A stretch of 64,000 bases of DNA, taken from contig JASISA010000036.1 in NCBI GenBank assembly GCA_031771865.1, forward strand, positions 682,001 to 746,000, given 5' to 3'. How positions within the stretch are numbered: position 1 is the first letter of the stretch; the number at the start of each line of letters is the position of its first letter. Origin of the DNA: Nothophaeocryptopus gaeumannii (lineage: Eukaryota > Ascomycota > Dothideomycetes > Mycosphaerellales > Mycosphaerellaceae). This document shows positions 52,451-62,862 of the stretch, one piece after another. Under the pieces are notes generated by a model, which ran no database searches, was not told the origin of the DNA, and worked only from the letters and a program-made list of their open reading frames with translations. A program made the position numbers and the translations under genes.

Positions 52451-54103
52451 CTATCCTGCTGGAGTGATGAAACCGCCTGCAATGTCTACCCATTGTGGTA
52501 TGCAGCTTCCTTCTTTGCCTTCTACATCGACAATGTCTGTGTCGCAGCGGCATCTGCAGCCGACACCATTTTCTCTTTCGGGATCCCACTTCTCCCAATA
52601 TTCGTCTTCTTCTTTTCGCGCCTTTTCGTCGATCGTCGTTGTCTCAAGGTACGGTTCTCTGGGCATCTGTCGTGCTGGGGCGTTCGCGGGACAATGCTGG
52701 ATGGTGGTGTGTCTGTAGCCGAAGTCTCGGAAGTAGTGGATGTCTGAGGGTGAGAGCAAAGCGCCAGCCGCGAGAGAGTGAATAGGTGCGTCACCCCACT
52801 GTCAAGTATCATTAGCAAGCAGTACTCAGTCAAGGCTGCTGGTGCAACTTACGCGCTCCATCCAAAATCCACCCGACCGATCCATCATATTGAAGAAGTC
52901 TTCGTACTCCTGACTTCGGAAGAAATCCAATCTTGCAATCTCGAAGTTGGACCAGAAATGGCACATGTTGTAGATCTCACCTTCCATAGCTTCAGGGTCG
53001 ATCTCCGGTAATGTTCCTTGGCCAGGCTCTGTACGCAAGATATCCTCTGGGAGAGGCTTGTGCTTGCCGTCCTCGTATTTTGGATCGTCCTTTGGTAGCT
53101 GGTCTGGCGGGACAGTGCCTGGCTTTGGGGTGCCGTCTTGATTATAGCCCTCCTTCGGCTCAACAAACATTTCCCACAGACCCTGGCTCGTCAAGTTGTG
53201 CTTGCGCTTGTATGCTGATGCGTAGCGGAAGATGTTGGGCACTGTCTCTTTCAGCTCCTTGACGGCGATCGTGAAGCCATAGGTCTTATTGTGCCTTGCC
53301 ATGTGCACGAATGGGTCGTAGGTGATGTCGCAGAAGTACTTAATCTCAGGCTCGACGCGCCAGTACCAATCGTACTTTTGTAGGAGTTCGTGCTTGTAAA
53401 AGAAGCCAGAGTAGAAGCGACACATGTGATGGTAGGACTCCATGCCACCATACATGATGGCCTGATCACCCTGCTTCCTGATGCCCTCTTTCGCGACGTT
53501 GGCGTCTGTCCAATTTGGGTAACCCCAGTGCTCTGGTCCAATCTTGCCGAACTCCACGGAGCCGGAGGTATAGTTCAGCACCGTCTCCTTGAAAGTGCTG
53601 TTGAAGTCGCCATCATTTAGGAAGACGTAGGGATAGTGGAACCAGCGATTGAAATGTCTTTCCACACTCTTCAGACTCTCAATCACACCGTCCAGCTCCT
53701 TATTCCGCGCAAGCACCACAAAGGCACCATTTACGCGCTCGTTTTCCTTGGCCGTGATCTTCGGATCCAGACAGCCTGTCACGAAGACCTTGTCATACTT
53801 CTCATTTATTTTGCGTATGCTCGGCGGAGAGCCCGCAGGTATTAGTCGCGCGCCAGGCGAGTCCGGATGCCGCAAGAAGAGTGTTAGAATAGCAATCACT
53901 ATGATGATGGGGAATAGCAGCACCAGGTACAGAGGGACGCTGAATTTGCTGTTGCCGCGAATTCGTATTCTCTTCTTGAAGAACGACAGTCGTGGCGTAA
54001 TCTTTTCGGACGCGTCCTTGAGCGAGGTGTACTGCAGCGACTTGAGGGTCGGCAGGTCCTGGGACGAGGGCAGTCGCTTTTGCAAGCCTTTGACGATGTC
54101 CAT
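52451..54103 (-). CDS. Alpha-1,2-mannosyltransferase, KRE2/MNT1 (GT15) family
   Basis: Exons 54103-52853 and 52798-52451 (intron 52852-52799, GTAAGT...GACAG, phase 0) encode 532 residues. Type II membrane protein: FSVPLYLVLLFPIIIVIAIL near residues 54-76 is the anchor. The lumenal domain has NGAFVVLARNKELDGVIESL, FHYPYVFLNDGDFNSTFKE, KYDWYWRVEPEIKYFCDITY (donor site) and EIYNMCHFWSNFEIARL (catalytic region), then MERWGDAPIHSLAAGALLS across the intron. The family adds alpha-1,2-mannose from GDP-mannose to N- and O-glycans in the Golgi. A proline-rich insert of about 60 residues before the NMCHFW motif (DGTPKPGTVPPDQLPKDDP and on) enlarges the domain. The ATG sits in a GGC/GCC run. Confidence 0.93.
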
Positions 54104-54127
54104 GGCGGCGGCGGCGGCGGCGGAGGA
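54103..54127. repeat. GGC microsatellite at the mannosyltransferase start
   Basis: About seven GGC/GCC units adjoining the start codon, so on the coding strand the ATG is preceded by a GCC run, close to a strong initiation context. Confidence 0.7.
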
Positions 54128-55023
54128 GGCCCGCGAGGGGCTGGATCAGGGCGAGCGATCAGTCGCGGAAGTCCGTCGTAGACGTTCCTGGGCGAGATAT
54201 GGCGGGAGTGTGAGCGGTGGTGGTCGTCTCGTGGGTGCGGCTGTTGAGCGCTTTGGGGTAACGAGCGACTGGAAGGAGCAATACAATGCGCAAGCAAACC
54301 AGTCCCGTGCTCGCTATCGTCGCCGCATCGAGTGTATGGTGTGAGAGGTCGTGTATGAGAAGCCGCACTGTGTGTGGGCGTGTGAAGTGTCGTCGAGTCG
54401 TTGGGAGGTGGTGGTGGTGGTGGTGGTGGTGAGAAGTGGTTTGCTAGGCCCAACTGCCCTCAGGGAGGTTGACGGCCAGGGCGAAAGAGACGCTTGCGGA
54501 GACGGCGCTGTCCCTTTCTGAGAACGGGCGCGGGTTCCCTGCACAGTCGCGATTATATTATTATCGACTAAAGTGCATCGATAATATACACCTACACACA
54601 TTATTTGACCTTTGACAGGCACAGGACACGCGTTGACAAGCACTCCCTGTTCGACCAGTGGACACGGCGGGTTGACACCAATCACCCACAACCAGCGGCC
54701 TCCGTCAAGATTTTGCCTGCAGATTTGCCATTCGCTGCCGTCGAGGTTGCAGCATACGTAAGCCGTGGGCTTGGCTGCAGTGGATATCAGGCGCATACCA
54801 TCCCGAGACTAGTGGTATTGGGCACTTGCTGCAAGCGACGTCGCCTCGTCCCAACTGTCAACAACATTGAACTCCTCTCTGGTATAACATCAGCATCATC
54901 CTGCATGTGCACCAACGCATAGAGAGGCAGTTGAGAAAGAGTACGCGCGTGGTCGTGACAACAAACACCGCTTTGCGCCGGCATTGAGACTGCAAGACCG
55001 GGATCCCATTCATCACCCCGAAC
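54128..55023. other. Intergenic, promoter of mannosyltransferase
   Basis: About 900 bases holding the (GGT)n microsatellite near 54409 and a pyrimidine/purine-skewed stretch. Open frames are overlapping shadows; no gene recognised. Confidence 0.4.
54409..54432. repeat. GGT microsatellite
   Basis: Eight GGT units in a row. Noncoding; several spurious frames read it as poly-Thr or poly-Val. Confidence 0.8.
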
Positions 55024-55401
55024 ATGGTATGCAAACTCAATTACAACCGCATCTATCCTCTCGCTGATCGTTTGATCCAGTCTCGCGACTCCTCCTTTAC
55101 ATACTTGCACCTACACAGCTCGCACCATGCCGACCTGCTAGAAGACTTCACCCGCATCAAGCTGCCAGCCGAAGAGATCAACGTGCCGCCACATCACCAG
55201 CCCATCAACCCAGACGATGAAGACGACATCGTCCCGGACCAGCACGCGGCCTTCGGCATCGAGCGCGCACAGGACAAGAATCGCCCGCCTGCTTGGCGCG
55301 ACCTCGGACTGGAGAGACTGATGACCGGTGGTCCTCCTTCTCGTGAGGGCCAGGCGAGCGGCGGTGCTCGCAATCAGGGTAACAGTGCTGAGATGAGGTA
55401 G
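55024..55401 (+). CDS. Conserved-looking hypothetical protein
   Basis: Open frame of 125 residues ending GGARNQGNSAEMR. The central part, DLLEDFTRIKLPAEEINVPP then PINPDDEDDIVPDQHAAFGI and PPAWRDLGLERLMTG, reads like real, acidic coding sequence, while the first 25 residues do not. The true start may therefore be an upstream exon, since an acceptor-like TACACAG occurs at about 55112-55118, just before the good part. No domain recognised. A short nuclear or cytosolic protein is all that can be said. Confidence 0.5.
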   Translation: MVCKLNYNRIYPLADRLIQSRDSSFTYLHLHSSHHADLLEDFTRIKLPAEEINVPPHHQPINPDDEDDIVPDQHAAFGIERAQDKNRPPAWRDLGLERLMTGGPPSREGQASGGARNQGNSAEMR

Positions 55402-55938
55402 ACACGTCGTAGCAGTAGCACGGACGGTACCCAGAGGAGCTGTTCTGCTGCCAAAGTGCTTGACGTCGCCATCCGCTTGCTCGGCACGCACATGCTACCT
55501 CGGCGCTTGCCGGGCCAACGGCCTTGCATGAGGAGCAGGCGGGGACTTCAAATGCTCATAACTGTTGTGGTCCATCAAAGACAACGATGGGAGGCATAAC
55601 TGTAGCATTAGCTGAATCTGCATTTTGTGGGATGGTTTGATATTACTCGAAAAGTCATTTGGCCCAAGATCAAGCCCAGGACCCACTCATGTGAAAGTGA
55701 GCCTCGACACTCAACGACAAGCGGCTACGGCCGCTAGCCGCTGAAAATCATGCAGCTAAGAGCAAACATGTCAGTGCGTTGGAAAGGCAACTGTTTCAGA
55801 ATTTCTATGTGGACAGACGCCAATTCTCACCTTCACTTGGCTCGAACAACAAACGCTGCTCGACATCGCCAAAGGCGCCAGCAAACAGCGACAGCACCAG
55901 CAGCACTATCCAGCAGCTCAAATCAGCAACACGCCAAG
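55402..55938. other. Intergenic, no gene seen
   Basis: About 540 bases. A frame continuous with the F-box first exon extends back to 55750, but its translation is low-complexity Ser/Arg/Gln without features. Confidence 0.4.
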
Positions 55939-56722
55939 ATGGGCTCACACGTCCAGCCACCTGCCGCCTTGTCACGCCAGGTGGTGAAGGTCGGCAGCAT
56001 GCCTCTCTGTGGCGACGCCAAGGTCTTCAACCGCAAGACCTCACTCGTAAGTCTGGCGGCATTGATCCATTGGCGGCATCTGACTCTTCTAGCCATCCGC
56101 TCCACCAGCGCTTCCCGCGCTACCGCAGACCGCCGTCAACAAGGCGCTGAACGTCGAAGAGTTGCTGGAGCACATCCTCCTTCGCGTGCCTCGCGCCAGC
56201 CTACTCCGCGCTCAGGGCGTCTCGAAGCGCTGGAGTGCCACCATTGAAAGCTCCATCAATATCCAGCAGCACCTCTTCCGAGCGCGGAGACTTTCCAACG
56301 CATCCCACAGCGAGCTCCTGCTGAACCCTCTGCTCTGCAGTGGCACACCTGGAAATGGCACAGTCACGGTCCTCCAACCTGCATTCCGCGCCCTCCTTGG
56401 CTCAAAGCGAGCGCCGTCCACAGGCTGGGACATGTTCCTTACGCAGCCACCCACCAAGCGAATCCGCCTCATCGTCTCAAGCTCCAACTACAGCCCGAGA
56501 TCGAAACAGTCTTGGCGCGAGGACCTCGGCGACTACATCTATGAGAACGACGACGGCATTACTCTGAAGCACCTTTTCGAGGCATACCACACCGTCTACT
56601 GCGAGAAGGTCCACGGGAGTCTCAAGGCAAGCACCATGCAGATCACTCCGGGAGATCACCCGCTGAGGCTCAGCATTGAGTTTCAGGACCCTACGACGAT
56701 ACCGTCTAAGGCTCTCTCATAG
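55939..56722 (+). CDS. F-box protein
   Basis: Exons 55939-56046 and 56093-56722 (intron 56047-56092, GTAAGT...TTCTAG, phase 0) give 245 residues. The start MGSHVQPPAAL has CAAG before the ATG; an upstream in-frame ATG at 55750 is less likely. After the join the Pro/Ala-rich stretch leads to the F-box: NKALNVEELLEHILLRVPRA with LLRAQGVSKRWSATIESS, about 40 residues starting near residue 55. The remainder (LFLTQPPTKRIRLIVSSSN, GITLKHLFEAYHTVYCEKV) has the form common in fungal F-box proteins of about 250-350 residues. Such proteins are SCF ubiquitin-ligase adaptors that bind Skp1; the target is unknown. Confidence 0.78.
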
Positions 56723-57059
56723 GTACGTTGACTCTTCACTTTTCTTGGCGCGGCGGCAGCGGCAGTACATAGCAGCGGCTTGAGGCCATGATTGGTTGGA
56801 ATGAGGGCATTGGGTGAGAGATTGGGAGTTGGAAACCGCATGTGCGGTAGGGCACGTGGGAGGTAATGGTCATGCAAACATAGGTATGGCGAAAATGGAA
56901 ACGTGCGCCCCTAAGGGCTTGGCGCGGTCTGTGCGCAGCGAAAGATCACTTTCGCTTTCACGTTTGCCTCACTTACACTTCACTTTCCCTCCCCTTCCGA
57001 GGCATATTCTGCAACTGGTCTCGAGAAATGAGCCATCGACCATACAGTCGAGTGCGATG
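56723..57059. other. Intergenic, no gene seen
   Basis: 3' region of the F-box gene. A GGCGCGGC-type stretch occurs at 56748-56762; no gene recognised. Confidence 0.4.
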
Positions 57060-58750
57060 CCAGTGTGCTCAATGGCGATATTGTTTATGAGAGAGCAGGT
57101 TCAAAATACCCGGAGAGACTCCCAGAATTGGCGCAGACATAAACAAGATCTACGAACTTTCTCTGTTTCCTGACCGGATCTCAGCGCGAACCAGTAGTAC
57201 CAGGGCGCTCAATACGAATCCTTGAGGTGGTGACGTGCGTGCGACATTGAGAACAGAGTACAGTATTGGTCCGATTGAGCACATTATCCCCTTACTTCCT
57301 ACCCTCACTTTCGCCTTGCTTTTTGCCTGTTCTTCACCGCCTTCCGCCATGTTGCTCTCCGAAGAGACGGTGTACTATGGGGCTGATTGCGAAGCTAATA
57401 TGCTGAAACGCGATATTGCTGATGAGAGGACAGGTTCGGTAGAGTTGCGAGACATTTGCAATCAACTCAAATTCCAACCCAAAGAGGGACAAAACTCGCT
57501 TATTGGGAACTTCTCGTGACCTGATCTCAGCGCGAGACGGCAGCACCAGGGGCTTGAGTATGAGACTGGCGTGCTGAACATGGAACTTCCGATGAGAGTA
57601 GTTGCGGCATACGCGGAGGAGTCTTATGATCAGCCTGGAACAGGCCAAAAGGCAATGTCGTCGCCATAACTGGACCTCTATCTTAGAACAGGGCATCAGC
57701 ACCGGCACCCAGCGTTTGAGTAGGAAACTGGTTCACTGGATTGCTATAGTGCCGAAGAAAGAGCAGTTGCGATATGCCCGTTCCGGCCTTTGGAGTCAAC
57801 CCAGAATGGGCCAAAAGCAAACCGATGATGCTATTTGGCTCCTTAATTGCAGTCACATCTCACGAAGAGACCGCGGTACTGCGGAGCTGGGCACAAAGTC
57901 GACATGATCAAATACGAGATTACTGATGGGAGAGCAGCTGCGGTATGACCAGGATGACCACCACTACTGCTATATGCTATAACCGCCATCATGACCAACC
58001 AAAATGGGAACAGTAAAGAGTGGCGTCGGAACAGTTCCGAGAAATGGGCGAAGATCCAAGCTTAGGAGTCTGCGAAGTTACAGTGGTCGAAGGCGAAGAC
58101 GGCAGAACACAAGGCTGCAAAGAAAGCGTTGCGTAAGGATCATCGGGGTCCAAAAACGGAAGAATGGAACGCAAAGCAGAAGGCAGAAAGACTAGACGCT
58201 GAAAGAGAGGAAGTCAAGTGACTGGCCACTGAGAAACGGGAAGCTGAGAGACTCTGCCTTCGAGCTGAATCGAACCTCGAAGACCAGTCCGAGTCCACAA
58301 CTCATCGCCCTTCTTTCAGCTTCATCTCAGAGTAAATCAGCAGCACTACGCAGCTGAGAACAAGACTCATGTACTGTGATGCGAGAGGACTGGCGAGAGA
58401 GCTGCTGCAATATGCCCGGAAGATTTCTGTAATCGACCTGAGTTGAGCTTTCAAGATAGACTGAGCTCACAGATCACTGCGCTCCCTGTGATCGAGTCTC
58501 TGGGCAAGCTAGCATTTCTATGCGGCTTATTGCGATGCTGGTGTGCTGGAATACAATGTTACCGATGGGAAAGCAGGAACAGAGCATCCCTCTGGAGCCT
58601 TGAAACTGTCTCAAGCTCAGCTCAAGGACAGTCGACTCCATAACACACCTCTTTCTTCGCATCGGCTCTCACAGCAGAACGGCAATATCAAGGCGCTCAA
58701 CACGAAGTCGTCCGGTCACTACGGGCGGGCAGTATTGAGAAGAGGCCTTG
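57060..58750. repeat. Decayed tandem repeat array, unit about 155-180 bases
   Basis: No gene fits here, but related segments recur. Core 1 reads like GATATTGCTGATGAGAGAGC followed by AGGTTCGG or AGTTGCGGTATGCCCGGAG; copies are seen near 57072, 57409, 57571, 57739, 57909, 58375, 58541 and 58719. Core 2 (CTGATCTCAGCGCGAGAC then CAGCACCAGGG and a TTGAGTA-type word) recurs near 57176, 57519 and 57671 and more weakly later. Spacing of 155-180 bases or twice that suggests a tandem array that has drifted. Identity is visible by eye but low, and no single frame stays open across it. Neither coding nor transposon origin can be shown. Confidence 0.5.
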
Positions 58751-59758
58751 GAGTTGGTTTGTGCATAGTGCTGGGCATCACCTGTGCTCACTGCCTCGTC
58801 TCACTCCGCCGGCCTTTCCTCCTCTGTTTCTCCTCTCTCGAATCTATAAGCCAGAATGCTGGTTCTTCGCAAGTGCCTGCGCGATTCTATATCCAAGCGT
58901 ACAATAACTTGCCTGACCATGATCGTCTATAGCAGGATGATGTTCCTCGAGAACGTGAACCAGCTTCGAAGTCCTCGGTTGTACCAAACTCAGCGGTGTA
59001 CAGTCCAACCGTATGGCCAATGTAAACTTCTGATCCTGTGAAGCCACCAGGCTCTATTGTCAAAAGCACGAGGTAGACGACGATCGGCTGTAGCTATATC
59101 TGCAACGCATCAGTGCAACGGCAATCGCAAGTTGTGAGATCATGAGGCAAAAAGGAAGTCTGTAGTGCATCGGCCAGTGTCGACCAAATCTTGCTCTGCA
59201 CTGATCTCATCCAGAGACACTCAAAATACACTCACACCCGCACAGGAAATCCCTCAGTCCGTCCAACCAACCCAAATCAATGCGCTATTTGTACACGGTT
59301 CGCAATGGCAAAAGCAAAAAGTAAACGCCGCAGAGCACCTCGCCAAAAAGAGTCCCAATCGATCATTCCATCGTCATAGCCGCAGAGGTAATTTCAAGGT
59401 CGCGCAGTGAAAACAATTCGCTCATGTGCAGCAGCAGGCGCACAGCACCGGCTGTCGATGTGATGTAGTGTCGTGTCGTGTCGTGTCGTTGGTGTAGAGT
59501 AAAATACCTCAGGCTTCCAAGGATGTTATGGAAGGTTTCTGACCACCACCTGGGTTGGGTTGGTTGGATGTCGATCAACCACACTGCTTCTCAGCTATGC
59601 TGCAGGCCGTCAAAAGTCCAAGTATCAGCAGACCACCCATTCCAAATCCCCGCTCTTTTGACGCCCTTTTTCCAGATGCTATACATTTGTATCATCTCTA
59701 TGAGTTTCTTTTTGTTCTTCTCGTTTTCCAAAAGTTCTCTTTGACTTTCCAGCATCCA
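58751..59758. other. Intergenic, no gene seen; small GTCGT repeat
   Basis: About 1 kb with only short frames. A (GTCGT)n stretch of about 20 bases lies at 59470-59490. It leads into the 3' end of the ECM3-like gene. Confidence 0.4.
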
Positions 59759-61579
59759 TTATAGTACAGCCCACTCTAGCACTTCAAGTGCCATGAGTAC
59801 CAGCAGCAAGGTGCTCGGGAAAATAACCACGACGTAGCTTGCAACCAGCAGACTTGACATGGCGCCCATGAAGACATTGTTGATCTGGCAGATTTGGGCA
59901 AGCTGAAGAGCCGACGGCGCTCCTGTGAGCAGGAAGCAGACAATGATGAAAATCGGATCGTCGAGGATCGATACCGGGACGTACTTCGCCGTCAATGCCA
60001 AAACCGGTGCCATGATGACGACAGGGAGCAACATGCGCGACAATAGAGAAGCATAGAGTAGCTTGCGCTCTTCTTTCTTCTCCTCAGGCGACGATGCGAG
60101 CTGGTCTTTGGGCAGAGTGGAGCGAGCAAGGTTGGCACCAAGCACAACCAGAATCAGAGGGACTGCAACGTTGCCACTTTGCTGGATGGCGCGTGTGACG
60201 GAGTTCCGCACGAGGGTGCCTTCATCGAAAAAGATGTGCTGGAGTTGGGGAATGCTGGCGACGATCAAGGCTGCAAGCATGGCCCAGAGTGGAGGGTTCA
60301 TCTGTCTCCATACGCCCGCCCAAAATTTGCAGTGGTAGTAGTGGATGAAGGAGAGGGTCTTCTGCACAGGGTTTGGCAGTGTGCTGAACACATTCTGGAA
60401 GAAGGTGCTAATCTTGAGCCAGATGCGCTGCGCAACACGGACGACAGAATTTGCGGCGCGGTAGAGCGGAGCCCTCCACCCTGTAGCGTCGGAGCCGTTT
60501 GATCCAGACCTCTCCGATTGTCTTCGTGAGAAAGACGGGAACTGTGTTATGGAATTCGTCGAGATCGACCGGATGCTGTCCGCATCCTCGTCATGACGAC
60601 GGATGAACTTGCGAGGCTCGGTACTAATGTCGTTGCCATTGACCGGAGCAGCAGGAACGATCTCTTGGAGGTTCTCGCGCGAAGCAGTGAGAGTATTGGG
60701 AGTGTCCGAGCCGCTGTTGAACCCAGAGTCAGTGCCACTGCCTCTCACTTTCCTCACTGGATCATCCGCCTCTTGATCATCATTGTACTGTCCATCCTCG
60801 ATCAGGCGGTCCTGTTCGGCACTGCCTGCATTCTCGATCCTCTCCTCGGCGCTGTACTCAGACTCCGGCTTCAAAAGAACGCTGTAACCCCACGTCCATC
60901 GCAGAAGTTGGCCAAGTTGTTGAAATATGAGCAAGTATAGAATACCTCTTGCCGCGACCTCGTCATCGTTGTCGCCTGGTAGTTGGTCCCAATGCAGTCC
61001 ACTGATAGTCTTGCTCAAGCTCAGCACCAGCGAGATCGGTAACGAGTTAGAGTTTCCGAAAACTCCCATGGCAAGGATGAAGTTTTTTTGCATCTTTTTG
61101 TGTTTCGTCCCGAAGCCAAACGCCCATGCCATACATTGGGCACAAAGCCACGAGACTAGTGTTTGCGCAACAAAGATGAATGGTATGACGACCAGATCGG
61201 CAAGCTTGTCGGCGTTCAGTTGGCTGGCGAGTTTCGTGAAGATGAGGCAGGGTGTGAAGACCATGGTGTTCAGCTCGGCGACGAACTTTTGGCTGTTGGC
61301 GTCGAACATGCCTGAGACAGCGACCAGGAAGCCGGGCAATGCGACAAAGACGACTTCCAGTACAGCCTCACAGACTAGGCCTGCGAGGTGGAGGAAGTTG
61401 GGGTGTGACTCGTGGGCCTGGGCGGAGATGAATGCGTCCATGGTGGCATTCGTAACGGCATCCCAAATAGGATAGTCTGCGGGAGAGGTTTGGTCGGATA
61501 GCTGGCTGCGTCGTTGCTTGAATGCGAGTAGAGATGCGCTGGCGAGTTCACGCATGCGAAAGGACTTTGGTGTGTCCAT
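59759..61579 (-). CDS. Auxin efflux carrier-family membrane protein (ECM3-like)
   Basis: Intronless 606-residue protein of the PIN-like transporter fold; yeast Ecm3 has 613 residues. About five helices in the first 220 residues include LVCEAVLEVVFVALPGFLVAV, NTMVFTPCLIFTKLASQL and FILAMGVFGNSNSLPISLVL (a crossover-like NSNSLP). A 190-residue acidic, Ser-rich loop (PVRKVRGSGTDSGFNSGSDT onward) separates them from a second bundle: WAMLAALIVASIPQ, VPLILVVLGANLAR, LLSRMLLPVVIMAPVLAL and IFIIVCFLLTGAPSALQLAQ. The loop may carry phosphorylation sites. The ER-located yeast relatives have poorly known substrates. Start MDTPKSFRMREL is the only good ATG. Divergent from PBS2, 1283 bases apart. Confidence 0.85.
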   Translation of the reverse strand: MDTPKSFRMRELASASLLAFKQRRSQLSDQTSPADYPIWDAVTNATMDAFISAQAHESHPNFLHLAGLVCEAVLEVVFVALPGFLVAVSGMFDANSQKFVAELNTMVFTPCLIFTKLASQLNADKLADLVVIPFIFVAQTLVSWLCAQCMAWAFGFGTKHKKMQKNFILAMGVFGNSNSLPISLVLSLSKTISGLHWDQLPGDNDDEVAARGILYLLIFQQLGQLLRWTWGYSVLLKPESEYSAEERIENAGSAEQDRLIEDGQYNDDQEADDPVRKVRGSGTDSGFNSGSDTPNTLTASRENLQEIVPAAPVNGNDISTEPRKFIRRHDEDADSIRSISTNSITQFPSFSRRQSERSGSNGSDATGWRAPLYRAANSVVRVAQRIWLKISTFFQNVFSTLPNPVQKTLSFIHYYHCKFWAGVWRQMNPPLWAMLAALIVASIPQLQHIFFDEGTLVRNSVTRAIQQSGNVAVPLILVVLGANLARSTLPKDQLASSPEEKKEERKLLYASLLSRMLLPVVIMAPVLALTAKYVPVSILDDPIFIIVCFLLTGAPSALQLAQICQINNVFMGAMSSLLVASYVVVIFPSTLLLVLMALEVLEWAVL

Positions 61580-62862
61580 GATGGTAAGTAGGTGGGTAGG
61601 TAGCGACGGCGGATCAGTCGAAGTTCGACGGCGGTGAGGAAGGGTCGACGGTGAGGTGCAAGGGTGACGATGTCGCCACTGCTGGAATGGCAGGCGTAGT
61701 GCGGCGCTCGTGGGCGGTTTGACGTGATCGCTTGGTTCCTGGTGCTTCTCTCTGGTAGACGCGGAGAAGCACTCCCGGTCGTGAGCTCACACCAGATTCA
61801 CATGCGCGAAGTGCGCGAAGTAAGTCGTTGATTAGGCCAAAGGCTGCCTGAATTCCGAAGATCAGGCCACTGCTCAATTGCGCCCAGACAGGTCAAAGAA
61901 CAAGAATCCACGGGTATTAGTGCAGGAACGTGTTGGTGGAAGAGGTGTGTGAAGAGCGAAAGTGGTGAAGGACGTGGACGAGCAGAAAGTGAGAGATGTC
62001 TTGGTCCCCGTCTCCGTCGCATCATAACGTGCTTGGCGCTCATGCAACTTGGAAGCCCGGTCTTGGAAGCCCGGTCTCGATCCTGGGCGTGGCATGGCAG
62101 AAGGTGTGATGCGCGCACGTTTTCGATCACAACTGCTATCAATGAACGCCCGCCGCGGACCTCATGCATCTGCCTGACGACAGGCGCTTTTGTCAGATGT
62201 ATAGATAGATGCCTACCGTATACGTTCCACTGTCCGCCAGCTCAGCGCTCCCCGATGCTTGATGAACACACACCTTATCAGTACATTTGCCAGCCTGCGA
62301 TCGCTGTTCCGACCGCCCTGCCAAAGTTCAACTACACGCATGCGTGTCGGCGTCGTCGTGCGATGCGCCTCAAATCCTATCGTTCTCGCGTCATTACGGA
62401 GGTAGACGTACTTGGGCGGCTGCTCGCTCTGTAACGCGGCCTGATGCCAAGGACTCCTTTCCTTTCTCTGTTTTCGCTCTCGTTGCAATAATACTTCCAG
62501 ACTGAACACGAGCACATTGACTTCGCGGCCAGCGCATATACCTCCTACGTCGACGGTGAGCGGAAGTCTGCCGTGTGCTTCGTAGATCTCGACTGGAAAA
62601 GTCGGCCCTACCATTTGCATTGGAAACGTCTGCACCGCCACCGGGTAGGTCCGAGCACGTGGCAGTACTTACCACTGACATACATCGTTGCTGATCCAAT
62701 CCACCACCAGGGACGACTTCCGCTTGTATCCCGTCCTGCCGTGGCCAAAAAGCAGAAAACCCGCCCAAGCCTTCCGTGCCCTCTGCTTCCGCCGGACGAG
62801 CACGCATACCTGGGATCCTCCAAACAAAACATCGCAGGGCGTCGTCCCGCGACCGGTACATA
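61580..62862. other. Intergenic, long divergent promoter ECM3-like / PBS2
   Basis: About 1.3 kb with many short overlapping frames and none convincing. The long region suits the regulated expression and long 5' UTR often seen for MAPK pathway genes; that is inference. Confidence 0.4.
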
